This document shows positions 53,575 to 62,265 of a stretch of 64,000 bases of DNA, one piece after another. How positions within the stretch are numbered: position 1 is the first letter of the stretch; each line of letters opens with the position of its first letter. Position numbers and translations under genes: made by a program. The DNA is taken from positions 1,860,001 through 1,924,000 of the forward strand of contig JAXMBC010000001.1 in the NCBI GenBank assembly GCA_046350055.1, written 5' to 3'. This DNA is from JAEUIE01 sp046350055. Lineage in GTDB: Bacteria; Planctomycetota; Planctomycetia; Gemmatales; HRBIN36. The notes under the pieces are model-generated. The model saw nothing but the letters and a program-made list of their open reading frames with translations, had not been told where the DNA came from and made no database searches.

Positions 53575-54801
53575 TTTCAGCTTCTTCAGCGATTCTTCCA
53601 CGGGTGCGTCCTTGTCCACCCGAGGCAGATCCAGAGGCATCACTTCCAGGTATTTCTGCGAAGCACCGGTATTGAAAACCACGATCGGGGCTTCTTTGTC
53701 AAGCTGCTGATCTGAAGATAGTCGCTCCAGAACATCCAGACAGATTGCAGTTTCGGGACAGAGGCTGATTCCTTCCAGTCGTCCAGCTTCCTTCATCCAG
53801 TAAATAATTCGAGACTCTCGTCCTGTCAGAGCCCGGCCGCCACTGACTCGGATGGCATCGAGCATCATGAAATCGCCGACAGCCACGGGGACACGCAAGC
53901 CACTGGCGACCGTATGAGCGTTGGGGAAGGCTGGTGCAAAGCGCTCGCCTCGGGCAAAGGCGGTGGCAATGGGCGCACAGCCTTCACTCTGGCAACTATA
54001 CAGCCTGGGCATGGCGGTAGACTGCAACCAGCCGAGTTGCTTGAGTTCATCAAATGCCTTCCACATGCCAATCAGGCCGGTGCCTCCTCCTGTCGGGTAA
54101 AAGATGGCAGCTGGTAGCGTCCAGTTCATCTGTTCGGCAAGTTCCAATCCCATCGTTTTCTTGCCTTCCAGACGGTAAGGCTCTTTCAATGTGGATAGAT
54201 CAAACCATCCCATTGACTCTTTGCCTTGCTTGACAAGTTTTCCGCAGTCATTGATCAATCCGTTGACCAGAAATACTTTGGCACCAAACTGTACAGCTTC
54301 CAACTGGTTAACGATGGGTGTATCTTCCGGCATGAAGATATACACTTCGATTCCGGCACGAGCGCCATATGCAGCCGCTGCACCACCAGCATTGCCGGCT
54401 GTGGGCAGCGCGACGCGTTGGATACCCAATGACTTGGCCATGCTGATGGCCGTGGTCATGCCTCGGCTTTTGAAGGAACCCGTGGGGAGTTGCGATTCAT
54501 CTTTGATGAGCAGCTGCTTGAGCCCGAGGGCTGCTCCCAGTCGTGGGCATGGAATCAGTGGGGTCATCCCTTCGCCTAGGGTGACAGGCTCTTCGTTGAA
54601 AGGAAGGGGCAGGAGTTCCCTGTACCGCCACAAGCTGGGAGTTCGCTTTTCCAGGTGGCCGGGACGTAAACTCTCTTGAACTTGTGCCAGGTGATATCGC
54701 ACCCAGATGGGCCTGTCGGCATGCATGCCGAGGATCTGTCCCGGCTCGAAACGGGTGCCATCCAGGGCACTTTCCAGAAAACTGACGAAACTCTGCTGCA
54801 T
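53572..54801 (-). CDS. thrC: Threonine synthase
   Basis: Converts O-phosphohomoserine to threonine using PLP. 409 residues: TLGEGMTPLIPCPRLG, KDESQLPTGSFKSRG with the Schiff-base Lys, ALPTAGNAGGAAAAYG, and FYPTGGGTGLIGMW. Length fits the PLP type-II (ThrC) family. The start is the Met at 54801 (MQQSFVSF). The stop TAG is inside the 3' end of tRNA-Met. Confidence 0.93.
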   Translation of the reverse strand: MQQSFVSFLESALDGTRFEPGQILGMHADRPIWVRYHLAQVQESLRPGHLEKRTPSLWRYRELLPLPFNEEPVTLGEGMTPLIPCPRLGAALGLKQLLIKDESQLPTGSFKSRGMTTAISMAKSLGIQRVALPTAGNAGGAAAAYGARAGIEVYIFMPEDTPIVNQLEAVQFGAKVFLVNGLINDCGKLVKQGKESMGWFDLSTLKEPYRLEGKKTMGLELAEQMNWTLPAAIFYPTGGGTGLIGMWKAFDELKQLGWLQSTAMPRLYSCQSEGCAPIATAFARGERFAPAFPNAHTVASGLRVPVAVGDFMMLDAIRVSGGRALTGRESRIIYWMKEAGRLEGISLCPETAICLDVLERLSSDQQLDKEAPIVVFNTGASQKYLEVMPLDLPRVDKDAPVEESLKKLK

Positions 54802-55013
54802 GGTGAATCTCAACCGGATTGTGTGCGAAGTACCCTGAAATACTCTCCGAATAATTATGCAAGTGAATCCAGGGAAGAAATTATGACATTTTAATAAACA
54901 CTCTCTTGCTGCCCGATGAGATTCATGATACGAATGGACAACTTACGTTAACTCAATTCTTACGTAAGAACAACTCTGCCTCTCTTTCCTCCTTTCCTAT
55001 CGGAGTGTTTCTC

Positions 55014-55027
55014 ATGCGTCGTACTAG
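55014..55027 (+). other. Stranded original start of the DUF1559 gene
   Basis: ATG CGT CGT ACT AG with CGGAG nine bases upstream. It is cut by the IS at the CTAG site. Joined to the sequence from 55874, it reads MRRTRRSAFTLIEL in the same frame as the present gene. In its present place it codes MRRTRPC and then stops. Confidence 0.8.
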
Positions 55028-55869
55028 GCCGTGTTGACATTGACGCCAGCCAGAGTTGGTGGCAGAGCGGTAAACCAGTGAAGTTGGACTGGTTTTGTCG
55101 TAGCGAGAAAGATCCGGCGACGATTGTTTCACGGATGATTGATCAAACGCTCAATCATTCCGTTCTGATAGCGCAAAGACGAGGCGATTCAGGTTGCTCT
55201 TGGCCAAGGAATAATCGCCTTTACCGCCTTGCTCCTCAATCTTCTCAACGACTGCATCGCATCGGTAGCCCAGTCGGCGATGACTTGTTGCTCGCTTTGG
55301 AGATTCCATCGATCAAGGCTGAATCGCTGCGTGACATCATGCGGGGCCACCAGTTGGCAGGAAGCGAACTGAGCGAATGCAAGATCCTTCGCAGGCAATG
55401 TGGACCTTGGTTCCCAGTCCTCCCCGAGATCGCCCAACGCTTGGAGCCCTTTTTCAGGGCTCCTGCGTGCATCTCGGTGGGACCTGACAATCGTCGAATT
55501 GATCAGCAGCCATTCCAGATCGGCCTGCTAACTGGTGGCGAAGTGCATGATGTCACGCAGGCGTCAGCCTTGATCGATGGAATCTCCGCTCAAAGCCCAA
55601 CAAGTCATCGCCGTTCCAGTTACCAAAGCGAGCAGGCAAATCACGCCACTGAGCACCGGTGCGGCCGTCCACAACACAGCATCAATAAAGAGTCGATTGT
55701 CCTTGACCGCGTCCTGAATCGCCTTCTTTGAACTGGCAGCAGGTGCTTGATCTTTCCCACTGCTCATCCGTGAGCTCAATGTCGCATGATCTTTCTCCAG
55801 AAAATCCTTCCTTGGACTTCACTGGTTTACCGCTCTGCCCCAACTTATGCTAGATAATGTCAACACGGC
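55028..55869. mobile_element. IS5-family insertion element, degenerate
   Basis: 842 bases bounded by CTAG at 55024-55027 and 55870-55873. Perfect 14-bp ends GCCGTGTTGACATT (55028-55041) and its complement (55856-55869). A second, subterminal inverted pair lies at about 55054-55084 and 55816-55845 (GGCAGAGCGGTAAACCAGTG on both). The length, the CTAG duplication and the transposase remains all agree with the IS5 family. Confidence 0.88.
55030..55790 (-). pseudogene. IS5-type DDE transposase, frameshifted
   Basis: Read on the minus strand, IS5 transposase pieces appear in order, but in several frames: ELTDEQWER, KDNRLFIDAVLWTA, WRDLPARFGNWNG, DLEWLLINSTIVRSH (the first DDE Asp is Asn here), GRSRGGLGTKVHIACEG, TGGPA with HDVTQ in the next frame, then VVEKIEEQGGK, and RYDKTSP at the end. 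The shifts are at many points, so a single programmed frameshift cannot restore it. Not functional. Confidence 0.82.
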
Positions 55870-57008
55870 CTAGAAGATCAGCATTCACGCTGATCGAACT
55901 GCTCGTGGTCATTGCGATTATCGCATTGCTCATGGCATTGCTCTTGCCCGCGATCCAGAAGGTTCGTGAGGCGGCCAACAAAATGTTGTGTGCCAGCAAT
56001 CTCCGTCAAATCGGCATTGCAGCTCATAATTACCATAATGATTACAAGCGTCTGCCACCTGGTTGGTATGGTCGCGTCGGTGGGTTGGATGCACTCGATC
56101 AGTGGCCCAATCCTCAGCAGGCACAGTTGATCGGCGTTCTCACCTGTCTGCTCCCCTACATGGAAGGCGACAACATCGCCAAGCAGCTGGTTTCTGGTGG
56201 TGGTGGTGCGATCGTGAATTTGAGCTACGATCTGAAGACCTTCCAGCCTGCCTGGTGGACGGGCAGCGGCGGTCTCGTGAATATCAATGTGGCTCAGGCT
56301 GTGATCAAGTCCTACCTGTGCCCCACTGACAGCGGCACAGAACGTGTACCTAACGTGCTCGTGGCCACCTTCAACTCCGATTGGCCCGTTCCTGGTGGTG
56401 CCACTGTTCAAAATCCTTATGACCACATGTATGCTGCTCCGCTGACTCAGAATATCTCCAACCTGCTGGGCCGTACCAATTACATGGGTGTCCAGGGTAT
56501 GGCTGGTCGTAACAACTGGAATCGTGGTTACCTCGGTATCTTCGAAAATCGTACTGATACGACCCTGGGCTGGATCACTGCTGCTGACGGCACCTCGAAC
56601 ACGCTGATGTTCGGTGAGACCATCGGTGGTGTTCAGTGGGATTCTCCCTCCAAGGACAGCATGTGGGCCTGGATCGGTGCTGGTGCACTCCAGACCTGGC
56701 GTGGCTTGCGTGAACTCAATGCTCCCTACCGCCTGGGTGGTTCGGGACACTGGTCCTTCAGCAGCAAGCACACTGTTGGTGTGCAGTTCTGCTTTGGTGA
56801 TGGTTCGGTTCGCTCACTGCGTCGCAACAACACTACCGGTCGTCAGGGTTACGTTTATCCAGAATGGTCCGGTATGGGCTATCCCTGGTACAGCGTCAGT
56901 GAAATTCAGAACCTGATGTTCAACATGACCCGCGAATGGGTAACCCTCCAGCAACTGGCCGGGTATAACGATGGCACTTCACCTGACTTCAACCTGATCG
57001 TTGACTAG
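55857..57008 (+). CDS. DUF1559 domain pilin-like protein with IS-provided start
   Basis: 383 residues. The prepilin-type N-terminus (SAFTLIELLVVIAIIALLMALLLPAIQKVREAA) is followed by the DUF1559 pattern CASNLRQIGIAAHNYH and a C-terminal FCFGDGSVRSLRR, the H-X9-DG-type end. The protein is likely a surface filament or pseudopilin; planctomycetes have many copies. The start codon ATG 55857 and the first five codons (MSTRP) come from the inverted repeat of the IS, with no SD upstream. The old start is at 55014. It may be poorly translated. Confidence 0.9.
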   Translation: MSTRPRRSAFTLIELLVVIAIIALLMALLLPAIQKVREAANKMLCASNLRQIGIAAHNYHNDYKRLPPGWYGRVGGLDALDQWPNPQQAQLIGVLTCLLPYMEGDNIAKQLVSGGGGAIVNLSYDLKTFQPAWWTGSGGLVNINVAQAVIKSYLCPTDSGTERVPNVLVATFNSDWPVPGGATVQNPYDHMYAAPLTQNISNLLGRTNYMGVQGMAGRNNWNRGYLGIFENRTDTTLGWITAADGTSNTLMFGETIGGVQWDSPSKDSMWAWIGAGALQTWRGLRELNAPYRLGGSGHWSFSSKHTVGVQFCFGDGSVRSLRRNNTTGRQGYVYPEWSGMGYPWYSVSEIQNLMFNMTREWVTLQQLAGYNDGTSPDFNLIVD

Positions 57009-57031
57009 TTCAGGGGACGAGAAAACCTTTG

Positions 57032-57055
57032 ATCCCTCTCCTTCGGGAGAGGGAT
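57032..57055 (+). terminator. UUCG-loop hairpin after the DUF1559 gene
   Basis: ATCCCTCTCC pairs with GGAGAGGGAT around a C(UUCG)G tetraloop, 10 bp, followed by a short U pair only. Stable hairpin; termination is probable but not certain. Confidence 0.65.
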
Positions 57056-57091
57056 TTGCATATCACGACACCATGACTTATCGAGAGCACC

Positions 57092-57346
57092 ATGCGTAAA
57101 CACACTTTTGTCTGGATGGCAGTCGGCTTCCTCTGCGTATCGTCGCTCGGCTGCGGCGGCGGCGGCAATAAAGTTGTTGAAGCCACCAACAAGATCACCG
57201 TGATCGAAACAGCTATCAACCAGCCACCTTATCAGGGCGGAACCTCCAAGGCTGAAGCCAATAAAGGCAACACAGGTAGTGGCCCGGGCGGTCCTGGTGG
57301 TCCTTCTGGCGGTCCTTCCAAAGGACCACCTGGCAAACCGAATTAA
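57092..57346 (+). CDS. Small Gly/Pro-rich lipoprotein
   Basis: 84 residues. Lipoprotein signal MRKHTFVWMAVGFLCVSSLGC with lipobox Cys at 21, then a Gly run, a short helix-like part and a tail of GPGG/SGGP repeats. Located just downstream of the DUF1559 gene, a common place for such proteins in planctomycetes. Function unknown. Confidence 0.75.
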   Translation: MRKHTFVWMAVGFLCVSSLGCGGGGNKVVEATNKITVIETAINQPPYQGGTSKAEANKGNTGSGPGGPGGPSGGPSKGPPGKPN

Positions 57347-57367
57347 TTGCACCTGACCATGGTCAGT

Positions 57368-57395
57368 ACGGAGCATCCTGGGTGCTCCGTTTTTT
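57368..57395 (+). terminator. Intrinsic terminator after the small lipoprotein
   Basis: ACGGAGCA (57368-57375) pairs with TGCTCCGT (57383-57390), followed by five more T. Its T-run touches the convergent cinA stop at 57394. Confidence 0.9.
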
Positions 57396-58659
57396 ATTTC
57401 ATCTTCAGCAATTGAAGTCGCAGCACGTTCAAGGCTACCTTGGCTACACGGTTCATGATGTCCAGTCGATGTGGCATGATGGCATTGACCTGATGACTGG
57501 TCACCCCGTCGGGCCCGGCAATTCCTACATAGGCCAGGCCAACCGGTTTGGTCTCTGTCGCTCCCCCGGGCCCGGCAATACCAGTGGTGCTGATTGCCAG
57601 ATCGGTCGCAAATCGTGCTCGTGCTCCTTTTGCCATGGCTTCGGCCACCGCAGCACTTACGGCACCATGCTGAGATAGCAACTTCTCCGGTACATCCAGT
57701 TGCGACACTTTGGCTTCGTTGGCATAGGCTACACAGCCACCCAGGAAATGGGCACTGATACCGGGAATCTGACAGAGTCGGTTCATGACCAGGCCGCCTG
57801 TCAGGCTCTCTGCCACCGCTACTGTCTTTTGCTTCTCGGCCAGCAATCTGGCAACAGCATGCTGCAGTTCATCGTCGTCTGTGCCAAAGACCAGTGAGCC
57901 AAGCCGTTCGCGAATGATCGCTTCCACCGGGGTGATCTGTGCCTCAGCCGCACCAAGGTCCGCACCCTGGCCAAAGATACGCAGCGAGATGGTGGCGTCG
58001 CTGGCGGTGATCCCCACTTCTGGTACATGGCCACGCCTGGTCAGATCGAGGAGCTTCTCCTCGACGGCAGCTTCGCCCAGGCCGAAGGTATTCAGCTTGC
58101 GTTCCAGGATCACACCAGCCCGCTGTGGAAAGTGATCAAGGAGTTTGGGCGATACCTGCTTTTCAAACAGGTGATGCATTTCACGAGGCACTCCGGGAAG
58201 TGCAACTATCACGGCATCGCTTCGCCCGGCACGCGGAACTGCAAGCCAGATGCCGGGAGCGGTCCCCACCGGGTTGGGGATGATACAGGCACCCCGGGGA
58301 AAGTAGGCTTGTACCCTGTTTCGCTCGGTCATCTGTCTGCCAATACGCTGGAAGATGTGTGAGATGGCGTCGTAGCTGCCCTGATCAAAAACCAGCTCAA
58401 CACCCGCCACGGAGGCCAGTGCTTCTCGAGTCAGATCATCCTGAGTTGGTCCCAGGCCACCTGTGCAGAGAATGAGATCGGCACGATCTACCGCAACACG
58501 CAACGCGGCAATATTCTCTTCCAGATCATCTGCCAGCGTGGTGTGAAAACGCACCGGGAAGCCCAGCGCCTGCAATTGCCTGCTTAACCATTGACTATTG
58601 GTATCGAGGTTGCGACCGCTGGTGAGTTCTGAACCAATGCTGATGATTTCCGCTTTCAT
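57394..58659 (-). CDS. cinA: CinA family protein (competence/damage-inducible, NMN amidohydrolase)
   Basis: 421 residues. The N-terminal MoCF-like domain (EIISIGSELTSGRNLDTNSQWLSRQL, LGPTQDDLTREAL) and the C-terminal CinA domain (VAVAESLTGGLVMNRL, AISTTGIAGPGGATETKPVGLAYVG) are both complete, so it is likely the bifunctional type that hydrolyses nicotinamide mononucleotide and ADP-ribose pyrophosphate compounds. Not in an operon; the SDR lies divergent. Confidence 0.94.
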   Translation of the reverse strand: MKAEIISIGSELTSGRNLDTNSQWLSRQLQALGFPVRFHTTLADDLEENIAALRVAVDRADLILCTGGLGPTQDDLTREALASVAGVELVFDQGSYDAISHIFQRIGRQMTERNRVQAYFPRGACIIPNPVGTAPGIWLAVPRAGRSDAVIVALPGVPREMHHLFEKQVSPKLLDHFPQRAGVILERKLNTFGLGEAAVEEKLLDLTRRGHVPEVGITASDATISLRIFGQGADLGAAEAQITPVEAIIRERLGSLVFGTDDDELQHAVARLLAEKQKTVAVAESLTGGLVMNRLCQIPGISAHFLGGCVAYANEAKVSQLDVPEKLLSQHGAVSAAVAEAMAKGARARFATDLAISTTGIAGPGGATETKPVGLAYVGIAGPDGVTSHQVNAIMPHRLDIMNRVAKVALNVLRLQLLKMK

Positions 58660-58716
58660 CGCTGCTTTCCAGGGCGTAGAGTCGTCTTGGCTAGTTTATC
58701 GATTGCAGGAGGCGCC

Positions 58717-59499
58717 ATGCGGCGATACGACGGTCAGGTCGTTCTGATTACCGGTTCTGCCGGGGCATTGGGGCAGCAATTCGCGCAACAGTTTCTGCAT
58801 CGCGGCGCTCATCTTGGACTGCTTGATATCCACGCAGAGAACCTGGAGCAGCAATTTCAAACTCTGATGAAGATGAAGCATCCGGGAAAGATCGCCTGGA
58901 GGGCTTGCGATCTGGTCAACCGCGAGACATCGCGTGAGGCTATTCTGCAACTGGAACACGAGCTGGGACCTGCTGATGTGGTGATTGCCAATGCTGGTGT
59001 TGCCCTCAATAATCCGATCAAATCCTTTGATGCTGGCGTGTTTGCCAGGCAAGTGGAGATCAATCTGACGGGGATGGCTCATACGCTGGAGCCGCTGCTT
59101 CCCGGGATGATTGCCAGGCAGCGTGGGCATATTGTCGCACTCAGCAGTCTTGCCTCGTATCGGGGATTGCCTCACATGGCTGGCTATTGCGCGAGCAAGG
59201 CTGGTGTGAGCGCGTTTCTTGACAGTCTGCGGGTGGAACTGCGTCAGCACGGCATCCGCTGCACCACTATTTGTCCCAGCTACATCCGCTCTGGTATGAA
59301 CGCATCGCTTGGGGTTCCAACTCCCGGCATACTTACCGCGGAAGAGGCAGTGCAACGCATGATGCCCGCCATTGAAAAGCAGAAACCTTACTTTGCCTTT
59401 CCCTTGACCAATTACTCCCTGCTTCTGCTCAGTCGGATGATGCCCACCTGGCTGGGTGACTACCTGACCAGGCTGAAGATGGGCGACTTGCTGAAGTAG
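58717..59499 (+). CDS. Short-chain dehydrogenase/reductase
   Basis: 260 residues. TGSAGALGQQF Rossmann loop, VIANAGVALNN, SSLASYRGLPHMAGYCASKAG with the Ser-Tyr-Lys set, then a C-terminal RMMPTWLGDYLTRLKMGD. The last part is similar to SDRs on fatty or aromatic substrates, but the substrate is unknown. The Met at 58717 has GGAGG upstream. Confidence 0.9.
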   Translation: MRRYDGQVVLITGSAGALGQQFAQQFLHRGAHLGLLDIHAENLEQQFQTLMKMKHPGKIAWRACDLVNRETSREAILQLEHELGPADVVIANAGVALNNPIKSFDAGVFARQVEINLTGMAHTLEPLLPGMIARQRGHIVALSSLASYRGLPHMAGYCASKAGVSAFLDSLRVELRQHGIRCTTICPSYIRSGMNASLGVPTPGILTAEEAVQRMMPAIEKQKPYFAFPLTNYSLLLLSRMMPTWLGDYLTRLKMGDLLK

Positions 59500-59513
59500 T
59501 CTGCACAGTGATG

Positions 59514-61061
59514 CTAATCGGGCAACCCCTTGCCTTTCGTTTCAGGAGCGAACCAGATAACAATCATACCCACGATGAAGACGCAGGCCATGACGGATGC
59601 TGCTTTCGGCACACTGCCTTGAAATACTTCGGTGATGAGGACGCCTGTCTGCAGTGCCCCGATGGCTGCCAGGATACGACCGAAGTTGAACCCAAACCCC
59701 TGCCCTATTGCCCGCACTGCGGTGGGGAAGAGTTCCGGGAAGTAGAGGGGTATCCAGCCATAGAACGATGCAGCGAAGAAGCCGCAGAGGAACGCCCAGA
59801 CCAGGAAGGTGTTGTTGTACTCGGTGTTCAGCTGATAAAACCCCAGCGTCGAAGCGAGGGCCAACACGCAGATGAGGAAGTAGGCGGGACGTCGGCCGAT
59901 CCAGTCACCCGTCCATGCTGCGAGGATGCAGCCAAATACCGAACCAAACGCTGACCAGAATTGCGTCCAGCCGACTGCGGTGGGAAAGGTGAGTGCTTTC
60001 TGACCTGATGGTGAGGTAATAAGCGGATTGAGCGAGGCGCTGCTCACCCACATCACACCCCATTGAATGGAGGCCCAGGTACCGATCAGTGCCACACCGG
60101 AAAGGACGGCAGCAAGCAGCATGCGTTTAATCAGGAATGCCTTCTGCTCGCGTGCGACGCCTACCCGCTGCAGGTAGCTGTGCACGGGATAGAGATAGGC
60201 AATGCCGGTGATGAGCAAGCCCACGGCCGTGCCGATGATTTGCCAGGTACGTGGCACCTGCAGATGCTTCATCCAGAGAAAGGCAATAGCGACCGCGGAA
60301 GCAGTACCCAGGAGCACGCCCAGCAGATCGCGGGTAGCCCAGTGATTCGTGCGCCCTGCTGCTTTTTCCTGCGTCCACTTTTCCGACTCCGGAACAAAGA
60401 GACGAATTAAGAAGGTCAGGATCGCGGGGGTGATACCCAGGAGCATGAGCAACCGCCAGCCATTGTTAGCAAGCAGGGTCTCTACCAGCCATTCGGGGAC
60501 GCGCAGCGCTTCCAGAACTGAACGGAGATCTGCCAGCACGGTCGTCAGTCCAATATTGAGCAAGGCGACCAGTGCGAAGCCGAGGTTGGACGCGGAGCCG
60601 ATAATCCCCGCCAGCCAGGCCCGTACGGAAACACCGGGCAACCTGGACGCTGCTCCGTGGTTCCAGACTTCCATGACCAGAGCCACCCCCAGCGCCCATT
60701 CGCCACCCATTCCCAGCGCAGCAAAGAACCGCAGCAGGGCCAACTGCAAGGGCGATTGAGCCAGTCCGCAGCCACCTGTGAGCACCGCATAGGTCAGTAC
60801 CGAGAGAGCCATGGCCCGTACACGGCCAATGCGGTCGCCCAGCCAGCCGAACAGTACACCACCTGCTGCAGCCCCGATCAGGAACATGGCTGTGATGATG
60901 CCAAACCACAGGTCCACATCCCCTTGCTGACCATCTGGCAAGAGTGATCGAAGAGCTGAGCGGCCTACGACACCAAAGATGCCCATCTCAAAGCCATCAA
61001 AGAGCCAGCCCAGATAGGCAGCGATCAATGCCAGCCAGCGACCTGTTGCAGGGGAAATCAT
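59514..61061 (-). CDS. MFS transporter (sugar/acid carrier type)
   Basis: 515 residues, longer than the 26501 MFS gene. About 12 spans; FGWLGDRIGRVRAMALSVLTYA is a clear MFS loop, EWALGVALVMEVW a family-typical segment, and GDWIGRRPAYFLICVL the second MFS loop. The carrier may be of the metabolite-proton symporter type. The start at 61061 removes a basic, uncharacteristic upstream part. Confidence 0.86.
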   Translation of the reverse strand: MISPATGRWLALIAAYLGWLFDGFEMGIFGVVGRSALRSLLPDGQQGDVDLWFGIITAMFLIGAAAGGVLFGWLGDRIGRVRAMALSVLTYAVLTGGCGLAQSPLQLALLRFFAALGMGGEWALGVALVMEVWNHGAASRLPGVSVRAWLAGIIGSASNLGFALVALLNIGLTTVLADLRSVLEALRVPEWLVETLLANNGWRLLMLLGITPAILTFLIRLFVPESEKWTQEKAAGRTNHWATRDLLGVLLGTASAVAIAFLWMKHLQVPRTWQIIGTAVGLLITGIAYLYPVHSYLQRVGVAREQKAFLIKRMLLAAVLSGVALIGTWASIQWGVMWVSSASLNPLITSPSGQKALTFPTAVGWTQFWSAFGSVFGCILAAWTGDWIGRRPAYFLICVLALASTLGFYQLNTEYNNTFLVWAFLCGFFAASFYGWIPLYFPELFPTAVRAIGQGFGFNFGRILAAIGALQTGVLITEVFQGSVPKAASVMACVFIVGMIVIWFAPETKGKGLPD

Positions 61062-61210
61062 CCGTTTGCCTTGTGAGGGGGAGAGAGAGCAGCCTAACAG
61101 AAATTGATTGAAAGCCAAGCAAAAGCTTACCACGACGATCAATGAAAAACTGGCATCACTTAGTGATGCTTGAGGTTACTGCGTATTGATTCAAAACAGC
61201 AAAGACTTGC

Positions 61211-61594
61211 TTAGTCCAGTTGCTCGTACTTCTTCTTGTGCTTGCGTTTCTTTTTCTTCCTGGGTGGGTGAATCAATCGATCAAGCCAGCCATTCTTGTA
61301 TGCCTCATAGGCCAGTATGAACGGTGCAGCGGAGGTAGCCAGCAGGAGGGCGAGTGCCCAGGTCTTCCAGAAGCCGAAGACCATACTCAGTCCATGAAAG
61401 ACACCGATCCAAGCCAGGTAGAGGGCAAGCCCTTCCATGAGCAACAGCAGCACAAACAGGGTGCGAGACAGGGCTTCGCCGCGAAGGAGGGAGCGAACTT
61501 CCACGAACAGCATGGCCCAGGGCAGTGCCAGGAAGAATGGCAGCAGCAAAAACCCGATGACCGGGTTGCCATAATTGAAGCTGGCAAGAAGCAT
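61211..61594 (-). CDS. Small membrane protein with basic tail
   Basis: 127 residues with about four hydrophobic segments (GFLLLPFFLALPWAMLFV, TLFVLLLLMEGLALYLAWIG, FWKTWALALLLATSAAPFIL) and a C-terminal run of Lys, Arg and His, followed by YEQLD. Unknown function; same strand as the lipoprotein and secretin upstream, so possibly linked. Confidence 0.65.
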   Translation of the reverse strand: MLLASFNYGNPVIGFLLLPFFLALPWAMLFVEVRSLLRGEALSRTLFVLLLLMEGLALYLAWIGVFHGLSMVFGFWKTWALALLLATSAAPFILAYEAYKNGWLDRLIHPPRKKKKRKHKKKYEQLD

Positions 61595-61666
61595 GGGTCA
61601 AAAGAGAAAGAGATCGTACTCTCGCTAGAGCACGATCTTATTCTACATGGGTCTTACATTCTGTAA

Positions 61667-62251
61667 CTATTGCCAGGTTTGCTTCTTGACCTGCTGCATC
61701 TCCAGTTGCGGTTTGGGCATGCCACCGCGTCTGGCATCCTGAATGAGAATGGGTGTAGGCTCGCTACGCAGTACGTTGCCATCCGCCGTGGTAAACTCGA
61801 CGGTCAGGCGGCAGCTCCGCATGTTGGGGTTGTACGTGTTCCATGGAAGCCAGAGTGCGTAGCCCCAGCCGGAGAGGTCTTTCCGCATGAGCTGCGGCAT
61901 GTGTTCCGGCAGAATCTTCCAGGTTTCCAGCGGCTGAGCTGGACCTTGATGAGGCCTGTCGTCATAGAGCGAGATCAGCAGTGTGCCGGTGACGGCAACC
62001 GTTTCTGCAGGTTTGCCAGGCTTTTGATGGTGGAACAGGACACGCCCCGAGAAGCCGGGAATGGGGACACCACCCTGGCGGGGGTCCAGCTGAACATCCA
62101 CCCCTTCCTGCCAGAAGGCGACCACTTCCGTGGGCTTGCCGGTGGGAGCTTTCTCCTCACCAAAGCCGAAGAAGCTGGTCTCGCTGAGCGTCTGACAGCC
62201 AGAGCCCAGAAGGCAGGAAGTGATAACAAGCAGCCATAACATCCGTGTCAT
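61667..62251 (-). CDS. Lipoprotein near the secretin
   Basis: 194 residues. Lipobox in ITSCLLGSGC. The mature part has a beta-sandwich look (VVAFWQEGVDVQLDPRQGG, PGFSGRVLFHHQK, VAVTGTLLISLYDDRP) and WGYALWLPWNTYNPN. It starts 14 bases after the secretin stop on the same strand, so it is probably cotranscribed and may support the secretin in the outer membrane. Function unknown. Confidence 0.75.
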   Translation of the reverse strand: MTRMLWLLVITSCLLGSGCQTLSETSFFGFGEEKAPTGKPTEVVAFWQEGVDVQLDPRQGGVPIPGFSGRVLFHHQKPGKPAETVAVTGTLLISLYDDRPHQGPAQPLETWKILPEHMPQLMRKDLSGWGYALWLPWNTYNPNMRSCRLTVEFTTADGNVLRSEPTPILIQDARRGGMPKPQLEMQQVKKQTWQ

Positions 62252-62265
62252 GGGAAGATCTCTGG

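Noticed and set aside
55078..55731. 217-residue plus-strand frame inside the IS
   Set aside because: Complement of transposase pieces; no match as a protein. IS motifs are on the minus strand.
55030..55790. Programmed ribosomal frameshift in the IS transposase
   Set aside because: IS5 relatives can use one frameshift, but here several shifts at different points and a lost Asp are needed, so decay is a better explanation.
57092..57346. Small lipoprotein as part of the DUF1559 coding frame
   Set aside because: A stop, a UUCG hairpin and a separate lipoprotein signal lie between them.
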